Shown here: positions 36,476-47,274 of the stretch, in pieces
How positions within the stretch are numbered: the stretch's first letter is position 1
How the letters are laid out: every line of letters begins with the position of its first letter
Assembly: GCF_030817315.1 (NCBI RefSeq)
Contig: NZ_JAUSZF010000001.1
Location: 1,410,501-1,474,500 of the forward strand
DNA: 64,000 nt
From: Sphingomonas faeni
GTDB lineage: Bacteria > Pseudomonadota > Alphaproteobacteria > Sphingomonadales > Sphingomonadaceae
Direction: 5' to 3'
Notes under the pieces: generated by a model
The model's database searches: none
The model's input: the letters and a program-made list of their open reading frames with translations, nothing else
What the model was told of the DNA's origin: nothing
Translations under genes and position numbers: made by a program

Positions 36476-38113
36476 TCAGCCCTCGATCAGCAGGACATCG
36501 ACGATCGGCTGCTTGCCGGTCCAGCGCTTGGCGACCTTGCGCACCGCGAGACGAATCTGCTCGCGCATCTTCTCACTCTCGCGCTTGCCGCCGCGTACCG
36601 TGTCGGCGGCCGCCTGGACCGCGTCGGCGATGAACGCCGCACGGTCTTCCTCGACGGGCACACCCTGCACGCGGACCTGCGGCTGGCCAACCATCCGGCC
36701 GTCCTTGCCGAGCGCGACACCGACCGAAATCTGGCCGTTGATCGCCAGCTTCCGCCGCTCGCTCAGCGTCGCGCCGTCCGCCGGCAGGATCACGTCGCCG
36801 TCGAGCACGAGACGCCCGACCGTCGCATTGCCGATCTTCGCTGGGCCCTTGGGCGCCAGACGGATGATGTCGCCGTTGCTCTGCACGATCGCGCGCGGAA
36901 TGCCCTGCTCGAGGCCGAAGCGCGCATGCTCCATCATATGACGCATCTCGCCGTGCGTCGGCACCAGCACGTCGGGACGCAACCAGTCGTACATCTGTGC
37001 GAGTTCCGGCTGGCCCGGATGACCCGAGACATGGACGTGCGCCTGGCGCTCGGTGATCATACGGATGCCCTTGGCCGCCAGCGTGTTCTGGATGCGACCG
37101 ATCTGGACCTCGTTGCCCGGGATCTGCTTCGACGAGAAGATCACCGTGTCGTCTGCGTCGAGCGTGATCGTGTGGCTGCCATTGGCGACGCGTGCGAGCG
37201 CCGCGCGCTCCTCGCCCTGGCCGCCGGTCGCGATGACCAAGACCTTGTTCTTCGGCAGGCGCATCGCCTCGTCGGGGCTGATCGTGTCGGGGAAATCCTT
37301 CAGATAGCCCGTCGCGCGCGCAACCTTGATGATCCGGTCGAGCGACCGCCCGGTCACGCACAGCTTGCGCCCGGTTTCCTTCGCGACTTCGCCGAACGTG
37401 TGCAGCCGCGCCGCGTTCGACGCGAAGCTGGTGATCATCACCCGGCCCTTGGCCTTGCTGACCTCCTCGAACAGTCCCTTACGGACGGTGCTCTCGCTGC
37501 CCGACGCGGTCGTGTTGAAGATGTTGGTCGAATCGCAGACGAGGACGTCGATGCCCTTGTCGCCGATCGCCATGAAGCCCTCGGGCTTGGTCGGATTGCC
37601 GATCACCGGGTTCGCATCGAGCTTCCAGTCGCCGGTGTGGAACACGCGACCATAAGGCGTATCGATCAGCAGCGCGTTCGCCTCGGGGATCGAATGCGAC
37701 ATCTCGACGAAGGTGAAGCCGAACGGCCCGAGCTGGAAATTGCCGCCCATCGGGATCATCTTGAGCTTCACGCGGTTGGCGATGCCCTCTTCCTCGAGCT
37801 TGCCGCGGATCAGGCCCATCGTGAACGGGGTCGCATAGATCGGCACGCCGAGGTCTTCGGCGAGGTACGGCAGCGAGCCGATGTGATCCTCATGACCGTG
37901 CGTGATGACGATGCCGAGCAGGTCGTCGATCCGGTCCTCGATGAAGGACAGGTCGGGCAGGATCACGTCGACGCCGGGATATTGCGGATCGGCGAAGGTG
38001 ATGCCGAGATCGACCATCACCCACTTGCCCTGGCAGCCGTACAGGTTGACGTTCATGCCGATTTCGCCGGAGCCGCCAAGGCCACAGAAAAGGAGTTCGT
38101 TCTTCGGAGTCAT
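36476..38113 (-). CDS. rnj: ribonuclease J
   Basis: RNase J matures and degrades RNA with endonuclease and 5'-exonuclease activity. The 545-residue protein is a metallo-beta-lactamase/beta-CASP enzyme with the zinc motif THGHEDH (His72, His74, Asp76, His77), HTGDWKLD, the beta-CASP region (GSESTVRKG, ATGGQGEERAALAR) and VHVSGHPGQPELAQM near the end of the core. A C-terminal RNase J domain follows. It starts 63 bases after coaX, in the order common to many alphaproteobacteria. Confidence 0.93.
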   Translation of the reverse strand: MTPKNELLFCGLGGSGEIGMNVNLYGCQGKWVMVDLGITFADPQYPGVDVILPDLSFIEDRIDDLLGIVITHGHEDHIGSLPYLAEDLGVPIYATPFTMGLIRGKLEEEGIANRVKLKMIPMGGNFQLGPFGFTFVEMSHSIPEANALLIDTPYGRVFHTGDWKLDANPVIGNPTKPEGFMAIGDKGIDVLVCDSTNIFNTTASGSESTVRKGLFEEVSKAKGRVMITSFASNAARLHTFGEVAKETGRKLCVTGRSLDRIIKVARATGYLKDFPDTISPDEAMRLPKNKVLVIATGGQGEERAALARVANGSHTITLDADDTVIFSSKQIPGNEVQIGRIQNTLAAKGIRMITERQAHVHVSGHPGQPELAQMYDWLRPDVLVPTHGEMRHMMEHARFGLEQGIPRAIVQSNGDIIRLAPKGPAKIGNATVGRLVLDGDVILPADGATLSERRKLAINGQISVGVALGKDGRMVGQPQVRVQGVPVEEDRAAFIADAVQAAADTVRGGKRESEKMREQIRLAVRKVAKRWTGKQPIVDVLLIEG

Positions 38114-38176
38114 TGATTACTTTCAGGATTATACAGGAATATGGCCCGCAGGCCGGTCGGCGCGAGCCCAATGGCC

Positions 38177-38953
38177 CTAGATATGGTGACGATCCCACAT
38201 CATCGCCAGCCCCTGGATCGTCAGGTCGGCTTCGATGACGTCGAACACGTCGGTCTGTTTCTCGAATAATGTGGCGAGCCCGCCGGTCGCGACGACCTTC
38301 ACAGGGCGGCCGATCTCGCGCTTCATCCGCGCGACCAACCCCTCGATCATCGCGACATAGCCCCAATAGATGCCGATGTGCATCTGCGAGACGGTGTTGA
38401 GCCCGATCACGCTGGTGTCGGTCGGCGCCTCGATCGCGATCCGCGGCAGTTTCGCCGCGGCGGTCACCAGCGCGTCGAGCGACAGGTTGATGCCCGGCGC
38501 GATGATCCCGCCCTTGTACGCACCGCTATAGTCGACGACGTCGAACGTGGTCGCGGTGCCGAAATCGATGACGATCAGGTCGCCGGGATGCAGCGCATGC
38601 GCGGCGATCGTGTTGACCGCACGATCGGCACCGAGCGAGGCCGGCTCGTCGACATCGATCGAGATCCCCCATTCGACCGGCGCATGGCCAGCGATCAGCG
38701 CCTCGGTGTTGAAGTATTTCGACGCGAGAACCTGCAGGTTGTGCAGCGCGCGCGGGACGACGGTGGCGACGATCACGCCCTCGACCGCAGTGCGATCATG
38801 CCCGCCGAGCTGCATCAGCTGGCTCAGCCACACCGCATACTCGTCCGCCGTCCGCCGCGGATCGGTCGCGATCCGCCAGCGCGCGACGATCTCGCCGGCA
38901 TTTACCAGCGCGAACACGACATTGGTATTGCCGGCATCGATCGCGAGCAGCAT
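38177..38953 (-). CDS. coaX: type III pantothenate kinase
   Basis: CoaX phosphorylates pantothenate, the first step of coenzyme A synthesis. It is of the ASKHA fold: [17 protein letters not shown] (phosphate loop), [13 protein letters not shown], and [20 protein letters not shown]. The 258-residue length is typical. ATG 38953 is placed just after the birA stop and directly before the conserved start; an earlier frame extension overlaps birA and lacks family similarity. It belongs to the nuo-birA-coaX-rnj string. Confidence 0.94.
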   Translation of the reverse strand: MLLAIDAGNTNVVFALVNAGEIVARWRIATDPRRTADEYAVWLSQLMQLGGHDRTAVEGVIVATVVPRALHNLQVLASKYFNTEALIAGHAPVEWGISIDVDEPASLGADRAVNTIAAHALHPGDLIVIDFGTATTFDVVDYSGAYKGGIIAPGINLSLDALVTAAAKLPRIAIEAPTDTSVIGLNTVSQMHIGIYWGYVAMIEGLVARMKREIGRPVKVVATGGLATLFEKQTDVFDVIEADLTIQGLAMMWDRHHI

Positions 38954-38963
38954 CAGCGGGGCC

Positions 38964-39731
38964 TCAAAGCAGGAAGACGTCGGCAGCGTGAATGACACGC
39001 CGCTCGCCAGACGCCAAGCGGAGGATCAGCGCGCCGTCGGTGTCGAGGCCGACGAACAGGCCGTCGATCCCGCTACCATCGGGAAGCCGAGCGGTCAGCG
39101 CAGTGCCTGCGGGATGTGCGCAATCGACCCAACGCTCGCGAACCGGCGCAATGCCTTCGGTGCGCCAACGGTCGATCCAGCGCGCGAAACTGTCGGCGAG
39201 AATGTCGAGGAACATCGCCGGCTCGACCACCACGCCGTGCGCGGCGAGATCGGTCGTCGCACGGTCGGGCAGATCGGGATGATGCGCGATGTTGACGCCG
39301 TAGCCGACGATCACCGCGTTATCCGCGCGTTCGAGCAGGATGCCCGACAGCTTGGCATCCGCAAGCAGCAGGTCGTTCGGCCATTTCAGGACGAGCGTTT
39401 CGCTCGCGTCGGTCGTGCCCTGGCAGATCCCCGCGACGAGGAACGTCGACACCGTTTCCTGCAAGGCGACCGCAGCCACCAGCGCGAGGCTGGCGGCCGG
39501 CGGATCGTTCGGTCGCAAACGGACCAGTGTGCTCGCGTAGAGGTTACCCTCGGACGACGACCATTCGCGCCCGAGCCGCCCCCGCCCTGCCGTCTGCCGG
39601 ATCGCGCGCAGCCAGAGACCGTCCTCGGCACCGCCGCGTGCAAGCTCCAGCAGGTCGGCGTTGGTCGATCCTGTCTCCGCGACGGTGCGGATGATGCTCA
39701 GAACAACGCCCGTGCGGCCGCCATCGTCCAC
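38964..39731 (-). CDS. birA: biotin--[acetyl-CoA-carboxylase] ligase
   Basis: The enzyme makes biotinyl-AMP and biotinylates acetyl-CoA carboxylase. The 255 residues lack the N-terminal DNA-binding domain of E. coli BirA, so this is a ligase only. Visible motifs are [20 protein letters not shown] (biotin loop), LKWPNDLLL with KLSGILLE, and a C-terminal SH3-like domain ([18 protein letters not shown]). The start is uncertain: GTG 39731 overlaps nuoN by 34 bases and no ATG is available nearby. The nuoN-birA-coaX order is typical for alphaproteobacteria. Confidence 0.9.
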   Translation of the reverse strand: MDDGGRTGVVLSIIRTVAETGSTNADLLELARGGAEDGLWLRAIRQTAGRGRLGREWSSSEGNLYASTLVRLRPNDPPAASLALVAAVALQETVSTFLVAGICQGTTDASETLVLKWPNDLLLADAKLSGILLERADNAVIVGYGVNIAHHPDLPDRATTDLAAHGVVVEPAMFLDILADSFARWIDRWRTEGIAPVRERWVDCAHPAGTALTARLPDGSGIDGLFVGLDTDGALILRLASGERRVIHAADVFLL

Positions 39732-41143
39732 GCGCCGAGCACGGGGATGAGGAGGTAGCCGGCTGGCGACACGAAGATCGCAGCGACCGCGATGAGCCCG
39801 CCCTCGACCTTGCTCTCCATCGGCGCGAACGCCGGTGCTGGATCGTCGAAGTACATCGTCTTGACGACACGCAGGTAATAATACGCACCGATCACCGAGG
39901 CGGCGATGCCGACGACAGCCAGCGGGAACAGCCCGGCGTCGACCGCCGCGCTGAACACCGCGAACTTCGCGTAGAAGCCGAACAGCGGCGGGATGCCGGC
40001 GAGGCTGAACATGAAGATCGCGAGTGCCGCAGCCAGCGCAGGCCGCGTCCGCGACATGCCGGCGAGGCTGTCGATGGTCTCGACCGGCTGGCCGTCGTCA
40101 CCGCGCATCTGCAAGACGACCAGGAATGAGCCCAGCGTCATCGCGACATAGATCGTCAGGTACATCAGCACGCCCGACACGCCTTCCGGCGTTCCAGCCG
40201 CAAGGCCGATCAGCGCGAAGCCGACATTGTTGATCGACGAATAAGCCAGCAGCCGCTTGATGTTGGTCTGGCCGATCGCGGCAACCGCACCGAGGATGAT
40301 CGAGGCGAGCGCCGCGAAGATCACGATCTGGCGCCACTGATCGGTCGCCGGGCCCATCGCATCGACCGCCACGCGGACGCTGAGCGCGAGCGCTGCGACC
40401 TTCGGGGCGGACGCGAAGAACGCGGTGACCGGGGTCGGTGCGCCCTCGTACACGTCGGGCGTCCACATGTGGAACGGCACCGCGCTGATCTTGAACGCGA
40501 GGCCTGCGAACACGAACACGAGACCGAACAGCAGGCCAAGCGACTTGGTGCCGGCATAGGCCTCCGAGATGCCCGAGAACAAAGTCGTGCCGCTGAACCC
40601 GTAGACCAGCGAGATGCCGTACAGCAGGATGCCGCTGGCCAGCGCGCCAAGCACGAAATACTTCAGGCCGGCTTCCGCCGAACGCCCGTCGCGCCGCATG
40701 AAGCTGGCGAGGACGTAGGCCGCAAGGCTCTGGAGTTCGAGCCCGACATACAGCGTCAGCATGTCTGTGGCCGAGACCATGATCCCCATGCCGCATGCCG
40801 ACAGCAGGATCAGCACCGGGTATTCCGGACGCAGATCGTCGCCATGCGAGCGCGCGAAGAAGCTCGGTGCCATGACGATCGCGACCGCCGAGGCGATGTA
40901 GATCAGCACCTTGGCGAACGCACCGAACGCGTCTGCACGGTACAGGCCGTCGAACGCATAGCCGCCCGACGAGGCCGGACCGACGAGGGCGATCCCTGCC
41001 CCGACCAGTACGAAGACAGCGGCGATCGACACGGCCCGCGTGGACTTGTCCCCGCCCCAGGCCGAGACGAGCATCAGGGCGATCGCACCCAACGCCAGCA
41101 CCAGTTCGGGCAGCGTCATTGCGATGTTAGCGGCGTAATCCAT
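39698..41143 (-). CDS. nuoN: NADH-quinone oxidoreductase subunit N
   Basis: NuoN is a proton-pumping antiporter-like membrane subunit of complex I. Its 481 residues contain about 14 helices and the conserved core LSACGMGIMVSATDMLTLYVG, LASYVLASFMRRD-like stretch (LELQSLAAYVLASFMRRDGR), LKYFVLGALASGILLYG, the functional Lys in FHMWTPDVYEGAPTPVTAF, and LLAYSSINNVGFALIG. The start overlaps the nuoM stop by one base (TGATG), and the 3' end overlaps birA. Confidence 0.95.
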   Translation of the reverse strand: MDYAANIAMTLPELVLALGAIALMLVSAWGGDKSTRAVSIAAVFVLVGAGIALVGPASSGGYAFDGLYRADAFGAFAKVLIYIASAVAIVMAPSFFARSHGDDLRPEYPVLILLSACGMGIMVSATDMLTLYVGLELQSLAAYVLASFMRRDGRSAEAGLKYFVLGALASGILLYGISLVYGFSGTTLFSGISEAYAGTKSLGLLFGLVFVFAGLAFKISAVPFHMWTPDVYEGAPTPVTAFFASAPKVAALALSVRVAVDAMGPATDQWRQIVIFAALASIILGAVAAIGQTNIKRLLAYSSINNVGFALIGLAAGTPEGVSGVLMYLTIYVAMTLGSFLVVLQMRGDDGQPVETIDSLAGMSRTRPALAAALAIFMFSLAGIPPLFGFYAKFAVFSAAVDAGLFPLAVVGIAASVIGAYYYLRVVKTMYFDDPAPAFAPMESKVEGGLIAVAAIFVSPAGYLLIPVLGAWTMAAARALF

Positions 41144-42675
41144 CAGTGTGCCTCCCCGTGCGCGGCACTATGGACGGTGGCGGGTTTCCCCGCAGTTGGG
41201 TTTGAATCGCTGGCAGGCTTGGCGCGATCGACACGGTCGAGCAACACGGCCACGTCCTTGCGCATCGGTGCCAGGAAGCTCTCGGGATACACGCCCATCC
41301 ACAGCACCACGGCTGCGATCGGTGCGAGCAACCACATCTCGCGGCCCGACAGGTCGACCATCGCACGGACGTCGTCCGCCTTGATCTCGCCGAACACCAC
41401 GCGGCGGTACAGGTACAACATGTACGCGGCGCCGAGGATGATGCTCGTCGTGCAGAGCAAGGCGGTCCAGGTCGAGACCTGATACGTGCCCATCAGCGAC
41501 AGGAACTCGGCGACGAAGCCGCTGGTCCCCGGCAGGCCGATCGACGCCATCGTGAAGAACAGGAACAGGATCGCGTATTTCGGCATGTTGATCGCCAGGC
41601 CGCCATAGCGCGAGATTTCGCGGGTATGGAGCTGGTCGTAGATCACGCCGACGCACAGGAACAACGCGCCCGATACCAGGCCGTGGCTCAGCATCATGAT
41701 CATCGCGCCTTCGATGCCCTGACGGTTGAACGCGAACAGGCCGATCGTGACGATCGCCATGTGCGCGACCGACGAATAGGCGATCAGCTTCTTCATGTCC
41801 GACTGCACGAGCGCGACGAGCGACGTGTAGACCACCGCGACCGCCGACAGGCCGAAGATCAGCCAGGTCAGCTGGCCCGAGGCGTCGGGGAACATCGGCA
41901 GCAGGAAGCGCAGGAAGCCGTATCCGCCGAGCTTCAGCAACACGCCCGCCAGGATCACCGAGCCTGCGGTCGGCGCCTGGACGTGCGCGTCGGGCAACCA
42001 GGTGTGGACCGGCCACATCGGCATCTTGACCGCGAACGAGGCGAAGAACGCGAGCCACAGCCAGGTCTGCACATGCGCCGGGAAGTCGTAGTTCATCAGC
42101 GCCGGGATGCTGGTGGTGCCTGCGGCCTTCGCCATGTACAGCATCGCGATGAACATCAGGACCGAGCCGAGCAGCGTGTACAGGAAGAACTTGTACGACG
42201 CGTAGATCCGGTTCGCGCCGCCCCAGATGCCGATGATCAGGTACATCGGGATCAGGCCGGCTTCGAAGAACACATAGAACAGGAACAGGTCCTGCGCCGC
42301 GAACGTGCCGATCATCAGCACTTCGGTGAACAGAAACGCCGCCATGTATTCCGGCACGCGAGTCGTGATCGAGCGCCAGCTGGCACCGATGCAGATCGGC
42401 ATCAGGAACACGCTGAGCATGATCAGCATCAGCGCGAAACCGTCGATGCCGAGCGACCAGCCGAACGGACCGAAGATGCCGGGTGCATGCTCGACGAACT
42501 GCCACTGCGCGCCGCCAATGTCGTAATTCATCCACAGCATGACGCCGAGAACGAAGTCGATAAGCGTCGCCGCCAGCGCCAGCGTCCGGGCCGTGTTCGC
42601 CGAGACGAACAGGCACGCGATTGCAGCGATCATCGGGACCGCGATCAGGACGGAGAGGATAGGAAAGCCGGTCAT
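41143..42675 (-). CDS. nuoM: NADH-quinone oxidoreductase subunit M
   Basis: This is the second antiporter-like subunit of complex I, with 510 residues and about 14 helices. Diagnostic sequence includes FFEAGLIPMYLIIGIWGGANRIYAS (catalytic Glu), FAVKMPMWPVHTWLPDAHVQ with the proton-path Lys, and LIAYSSVAHMAIVTIGLFAF. The ATG at 42675 gives the usual short N-terminal helix. It starts on the last base of the nuoL stop and ends on the nuoN start. Confidence 0.95.
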   Translation of the reverse strand: MTGFPILSVLIAVPMIAAIACLFVSANTARTLALAATLIDFVLGVMLWMNYDIGGAQWQFVEHAPGIFGPFGWSLGIDGFALMLIMLSVFLMPICIGASWRSITTRVPEYMAAFLFTEVLMIGTFAAQDLFLFYVFFEAGLIPMYLIIGIWGGANRIYASYKFFLYTLLGSVLMFIAMLYMAKAAGTTSIPALMNYDFPAHVQTWLWLAFFASFAVKMPMWPVHTWLPDAHVQAPTAGSVILAGVLLKLGGYGFLRFLLPMFPDASGQLTWLIFGLSAVAVVYTSLVALVQSDMKKLIAYSSVAHMAIVTIGLFAFNRQGIEGAMIMMLSHGLVSGALFLCVGVIYDQLHTREISRYGGLAINMPKYAILFLFFTMASIGLPGTSGFVAEFLSLMGTYQVSTWTALLCTTSIILGAAYMLYLYRRVVFGEIKADDVRAMVDLSGREMWLLAPIAAVVLWMGVYPESFLAPMRKDVAVLLDRVDRAKPASDSNPTAGKPATVHSAAHGEAH

Positions 42676-44780
42676 TACAGTCCGATCGCCCAAGTTACGG
42701 CTGCGGTAAGCCCGATCAGCATGACGAAGGCATAGGTGTAGAGGTATCCCGTCTGAAAGCGGTTGGCGACGCGGCTGCCAATCTGGACGACCCAGGCAGA
42801 GCCGTCGGGCCCGAACCGGTTGATCGTCTTCTCGTCGCCGCGGTGCCACAGGAAGCGGCCGATCGCGAACGCCGGACGGACGAAGATCAGGTCGTACAGC
42901 TCGTCGAAATACCACTTATGCAGCAGAAAGTCGTAGAGCACGCCAAACTGTTCGACGACCTTGGCCGGGAACGTAGGGGCCTTGATATAGGCGTACCACG
43001 CCGTCAGCAGGCCGAGCAGCATCGCGATCGTCGCCGACAGCTTGATGAGCAACGGCACACCGTGCATCTCGTGCATCAGATGTTCGCGGAACGCTAGCGC
43101 GCCCTTCCAGAACTCCTCGCCTGCGGTCGGCTCGATGAAGAAGCCGTGGAACACGAAGCCTGCGAGAACCGCGCCGATCGACAGGACGATTAGCGGGATC
43201 AGCATCGGCAGCGGGCTCTCGTGCGGGTGATAGCCACCATCGCCCTCGGCCGGTGCATGCGCCGCGTCGTGATGACCGTCCGGCGCATGACCTGCGTCCT
43301 CGGCCTGCGCCGGGTTCGCGTGGTGATCGTCGACGTGATGCGCATCATGCGCGTGGTCGTCGTGACCATGCGCGTCGTGGAGCGCATGCTGGATGTGCTC
43401 CGATGCGGCCCAGCGTGGCTTGCCCCAGAAGGTCAGGAACATCACGCGCCACGAATAGAAGCTGGTCAGCAATGCGACGAGCACACCGACGAACCACACG
43501 CCCGGCTGGCCCGCAGCCCAGCTCGCCTCGATGATCGCATCCTTCGAATGGAAGCCTGCAAAACCGATCGCGGTGTTGCCGAAGATGCCGGGGATGCCGA
43601 CGCCGGTAATCGCGAGCGTACCCGCCATCATCGCCCAGAACGTCACCGGGATCTTTTTACGCAGGCCGCCATAATAGCGCATGTCCTGCTCGTGGTGCAT
43701 CGCATGGATGACCGAGCCGGCACCGAGGAACAGCAGCGCCTTAAAGAACGCGTGCGTGAAGAGGTGGAACATCGCTGCGCCGTACGCGCCGACACCGGCC
43801 GCGAAGAACATGTAGCCGAGCTGCGAACAGGTCGAATACGCGATCACGCGCTTGATGTCGGTCTGCACGAGGCCACAGGTCGCGGCGAACAGGCAGGTCG
43901 CGGCACCGACCGAGGTGACCACGGTCAGCGCGACCGGGCTCATCTCGAACATCGGCGACAAGCGGCAGACCATGAACACACCGGCCGTGACCATCGTCGC
44001 CGCGTGGATCAGCGCCGACACCGGGGTCGGACCTTCCATCGCGTCCGGCAACCAGGTGTGCAGGCCGAGCTGCGCCGACTTGCCCATCGCACCGACGAAC
44101 AGCAGCAGGCAGAGCACCGTCATTGTGTCGAAGCGGTAGCCGAGGAAGCCGAGCGTCGAGCCTGCCATGGCAGGGGCCGCGGCGAGAATCTCGGGGATCG
44201 AGACCGTGCCGAACACCAGGAACGTGCCGAAGATGCCGAGCATGAAGCCGAGATCGCCGACGCGGTTGACGACGAACGCCTTGATCGCCGCTGCACTGGC
44301 CGATGGCTTGCGGAACCAGAACCCGATCAGGAGGTAGGATGCGAGACCCACGCCTTCCCAGCCGAAGAACATCTGGACGAGGTTGTTCGCGGTCACGAGC
44401 ATCAGCATCGCGAAGGTGAACAGCGACAGATACGCGAAGAAGCGCGGCTGGTCGGGATCCTCGTCCATATAGCCCCAGCTATACAGATGGACGAGCGCCG
44501 ACACCGAAGTGACGACCACGAGCATCACCGCGGTCAGCGCATCGACGCGCAGCGACCACGCGACGTTCATGTCGCCGGAATGGATGAAGTCGAGCAACGG
44601 CGCGACGGTGGCCGTGCTGGTGCCAGACAGGAAACCGATGAAGATCGGCCAGGACAACAGGCACGACCCGAACAGCGCAGCCGTGGTGACAATTTTCGCC
44701 GGCACGTTGCCGATCGCGCGATTGCCGAACCCGGCAACGATCGCGGCCAGTAACGGCAGGAAGACGATAAGCTGGATCAA
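42675..44780 (-). CDS. nuoL: NADH-quinone oxidoreductase subunit L with histidine-rich loop
   Basis: NuoL is the distal antiporter-like subunit carrying the long lateral helix. Its 701 residues are longer than average because of a His/Asp-rich insert at about 462-521 (17 His in 60 residues). Core motifs are [38 protein letters not shown] (proton-path Lys) and [16 protein letters not shown]. The start is TTG 44780, preceded by AAGGGG at good spacing. It lies five bases after nuoK. Confidence 0.95.
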   Translation of the reverse strand: MIQLIVFLPLLAAIVAGFGNRAIGNVPAKIVTTAALFGSCLLSWPIFIGFLSGTSTATVAPLLDFIHSGDMNVAWSLRVDALTAVMLVVVTSVSALVHLYSWGYMDEDPDQPRFFAYLSLFTFAMLMLVTANNLVQMFFGWEGVGLASYLLIGFWFRKPSASAAAIKAFVVNRVGDLGFMLGIFGTFLVFGTVSIPEILAAAPAMAGSTLGFLGYRFDTMTVLCLLLFVGAMGKSAQLGLHTWLPDAMEGPTPVSALIHAATMVTAGVFMVCRLSPMFEMSPVALTVVTSVGAATCLFAATCGLVQTDIKRVIAYSTCSQLGYMFFAAGVGAYGAAMFHLFTHAFFKALLFLGAGSVIHAMHHEQDMRYYGGLRKKIPVTFWAMMAGTLAITGVGIPGIFGNTAIGFAGFHSKDAIIEASWAAGQPGVWFVGVLVALLTSFYSWRVMFLTFWGKPRWAASEHIQHALHDAHGHDDHAHDAHHVDDHHANPAQAEDAGHAPDGHHDAAHAPAEGDGGYHPHESPLPMLIPLIVLSIGAVLAGFVFHGFFIEPTAGEEFWKGALAFREHLMHEMHGVPLLIKLSATIAMLLGLLTAWYAYIKAPTFPAKVVEQFGVLYDFLLHKWYFDELYDLIFVRPAFAIGRFLWHRGDEKTINRFGPDGSAWVVQIGSRVANRFQTGYLYTYAFVMLIGLTAAVTWAIGL

Positions 44781-44785
44781 CCGTA

Positions 44786-45094
44786 TTACCCCTTCATCCG
44801 GTTGACGTCGTCGACCGCGATGGTGCCGCGACCGCGGAAATAGATGACGAGAATGGCGAGGCCGATCGCAGATTCACCCGCCGCCACCGCCAGCACGAAC
44901 ATCGCGAACACCTGTCCGACGAGATCGTGCAGGAACGCCGAGAACGCGACGAGATTGATGTTCACTGCCAGCAGGATCAGCTCAATCGCCATCAGGATGA
45001 CGATGAGATTCTTGCGGTTCAGGAAGATGCCGAGCACCCCCATCGTGAACAGGATCGCCGCGACGACCAGATAGTGGACGAGACCGATCGTCAC
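44786..45094 (-). CDS. nuoK: NADH-quinone oxidoreductase subunit K
   Basis: The 102-residue three-helix membrane subunit of complex I has the conserved glutamates in [20 protein letters not shown] and [18 protein letters not shown]. It starts with GTG 45094, overlapping the nuoJ stop (GTGA), and is followed directly by nuoL. Confidence 0.95.
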   Translation of the reverse strand: MTIGLVHYLVVAAILFTMGVLGIFLNRKNLIVILMAIELILLAVNINLVAFSAFLHDLVGQVFAMFVLAVAAGESAIGLAILVIYFRGRGTIAVDDVNRMKG

Positions 45095-45702
45095 AGTTCG
45101 ACTCCCTGCCCGACGACCGGGCTCGTGTTGCGCGTGGCATCCTGCGGACGACGCGCGTTCTGGCGGCTGATGTTCTGCGCCTTGACGCCGCCGCGCTGGC
45201 GGTGAGTCAGCACGATCGCCCCGATCATCGCGACCAGGAGCACCAGGCCGGCACCCTCGAACACGAACAGATAGCGCGTGTAGAGCAGGTTACCGATCGC
45301 CTGGATGTTCGGCACGGTGTCGTCGATCGGCGCGACGCGACGGGCAAGCTGAATCGGACCCGTGCTCCAGGCGCCGATCGCGATCATCACCTCGGCAGCG
45401 AGTGCCACTGCGAGTGCAAGGCCTATCCCGAAATACCGGGCGACGCCTGCGCGCAGTTCGGTGAAGTCGATGTCGAGCATCATGACCACGAACAGGAACA
45501 ACACCGCGACCGCGCCGACGTAAACGATGACGAGCAGCATCGCGATGAACTCGGCACCCACCAGGATCATGAGGCCGGCCGCGTTGAAGAACGCGAGAAT
45601 CAGCCACATCACCGAGTGGACCGGATTGCGCGACGCGATCGTCAGCGCGCCCGACAGGACGACGACGAAGGCGAAAAGATAAAAGGCTAAGGCCTGAATC
45701 AC
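45091..45702 (-). CDS. nuoJ: NADH-quinone oxidoreductase subunit J
   Basis: NuoJ is a five-helix membrane subunit at the proton-path hinge, here 203 residues. The conserved region reads [20 protein letters not shown] then [20 protein letters not shown], with the pi-bulge glycine/tyrosine. The start is GTG 45702. It is 43 bases downstream of nuoI and overlaps nuoK by four bases. Confidence 0.95.
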   Translation of the reverse strand: MIQALAFYLFAFVVVLSGALTIASRNPVHSVMWLILAFFNAAGLMILVGAEFIAMLLVIVYVGAVAVLFLFVVMMLDIDFTELRAGVARYFGIGLALAVALAAEVMIAIGAWSTGPIQLARRVAPIDDTVPNIQAIGNLLYTRYLFVFEGAGLVLLVAMIGAIVLTHRQRGGVKAQNISRQNARRPQDATRNTSPVVGQGVEL

Positions 45703-45745
45703 GATTGCGGCCCCTTAGACGCCCACGAGAAGAATGACCGCGCCA

Positions 45746-46231
45746 TTAACGGTACGGCGCGTCGGCGGCAAGGTTCGCCGCGATCGCGCTTTCCCAACGG
45801 TCGCCATTATCGAGCAGCTTCGACTTATCGTAGATCAGCTCTTCGCGCGTCTCGGTCGAAAATTCGTAGTTCGGACCCTCGACGATCGCGTCGACCGGGC
45901 ATGCCTCAGCGCACAAGCCGCAGTAAATGCACTTGGTCATGTCGATGTCATAGCGCGTCGTACGGCGCGAACCGTCGTCGCGCGGCTCGGCTTCGATCGT
46001 GATCGCTTGCGCGGGGCACACGGCCTCGCAGAGCTTGCACGCGATGCACCGCTCTTCGCCATTGGGATAGCGCCGCAACGCGTGCTCGCCACGGAACCGC
46101 GGCGACACTGGATTACGCTCGTACGGATAGTTGATCGTCGCCTTTTCCTTGAAGAAATAGCGAAGCGTCAACGCGTGCGCCTTCACGAATTCCCACAGGG
46201 TAAACGACTTGATGATCTGAGCGACGCTCAT
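45746..46231 (-). CDS. nuoI: NADH-quinone oxidoreductase subunit I
   Basis: NuoI carries the N6a and N6b clusters that pass electrons toward quinone. The 161-residue protein has two 4Fe-4S motifs, [12 protein letters not shown] and [15 protein letters not shown] 46231 overlaps the nuoH stop (ATGA). The longer open frame upstream is nuoH read in another frame and is not part of NuoI. Confidence 0.96.
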   Translation of the reverse strand: MSVAQIIKSFTLWEFVKAHALTLRYFFKEKATINYPYERNPVSPRFRGEHALRRYPNGEERCIACKLCEAVCPAQAITIEAEPRDDGSRRTTRYDIDMTKCIYCGLCAEACPVDAIVEGPNYEFSTETREELIYDKSKLLDNGDRWESAIAANLAADAPYR

Positions 46232-47274
46232 GAACCCACTCCAACGCGCGTCAGCATGAGATAGCCCGACACGAGGAAAACCCAGAACAGCGAAACGGGG
46301 AGGAAGACCTTCCAGCCGAGCCGCATCAGTTGATCGTAGCGATAGCGCGGCACGGTCGCCTTCACCCAACTGAACAGGAAGAAGAAGAAAAGGATCTTGG
46401 CGAACAGCCAGATGATCCCCGGCACGTAATAGAGCGGCGCCCAGTCGACCGGCGGCAGATACCCGCCCCAGAACAGGATCGCGTTCAGCGCGCACATCAA
46501 CAGCACGTTGGCGTACTCGCCGAGCCAGAACAGCGCGAAGGACATCGACGAATATTCGGTCTGGTAGCCGGCGACCAGCTCGCTCTCCGCCTCGGTCAGA
46601 TCGAATGGCGCGCGCTGCGTCTCGGCTAGGCTCGAGATGAAGAACATCACCGCCATCGGGAACAACAGCGGGTTCAGGATGAAACCGTTGAAGAACCAGA
46701 CGTGCGACTTCTGCGCCATCACGATCGCCGAGAGGTTGAAGCTGCCGGTCCACAGCACGACCGAAATCAGGATGAAGCCGATCGCGACCTCATACGACAC
46801 CATTTGCGCGGCGGCTCGAAGGGCCGAATAGAACGGGTATTTCGAGTTCGACGCCCAGCCCGACAAGATGACCCCGTAGACGCCGAGCGACGACGCCGCG
46901 AGGATGTAGAGCAGGCCGACGTTGATGTCGGCGAGCACGAGGCCGACCCCGAACGGCACCACAGCCCAGACGATCAGTGCGACCGTGAAGGTGATGATTG
47001 GTGCCAGCAGGAACAGAGTCCGGTTGGCGGCTGCGGGGACGATCGTCTCCTGCAGGAACACCTTCAGGCCGTCGGCGAAGCTCTGCAGCAGCCCGAACGG
47101 GCCGACGACGTTGGGACCACGCCGCAACGCCATCGCCGCCCAGATCTTGCGATCGGCATAGATGATCATCGCCACCGCCAGCATCAGCGGCAGGGCTATC
47201 AGGAGGATATCGATGATCGTGGCTAGGAAGAACGCCCAGTCGTAGCCGAGCGAGGATTCGAACCAGGAAATCAT
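46228..47274 (-). CDS. nuoH: NADH-quinone oxidoreductase subunit H
   Basis: NuoH forms the quinone chamber at the arm junction. It has 348 residues and eight helices. Conserved segments are [77 protein letters not shown] (quinone-site Glu/Asp) and [16 protein letters not shown]. It overlaps nuoG and nuoI by four bases at each end. Confidence 0.96.
   Translation of the reverse strand: MISWFESSLGYDWAFFLATIIDILLIALPLMLAVAMIIYADRKIWAAMALRRGPNVVGPFGLLQSFADGLKVFLQETIVPAAANRTLFLLAPIITFTVALIVWAVVPFGVGLVLADINVGLLYILAASSLGVYGVILSGWASNSKYPFYSALRAAAQMVSYEVAIGFILISVVLWTGSFNLSAIVMAQKSHVWFFNGFILNPLLFPMAVMFFISSLAETQRAPFDLTEAESELVAGYQTEYSSMSFALFWLGEYANVLLMCALNAILFWGGYLPPVDWAPLYYVPGIIWLFAKILFFFFLFSWVKATVPRYRYDQLMRLGWKVFLPVSLFWVFLVSGYLMLTRVGVGS

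Noticed and set aside
43221..44753. 510-codon plus-strand frame opposite nuoL
   Set aside because: Composition (Arg/His/Glu/Asp) is what the antisense of a hydrophobic gene gives in GC-rich DNA; nuoL on the other strand is unambiguous.
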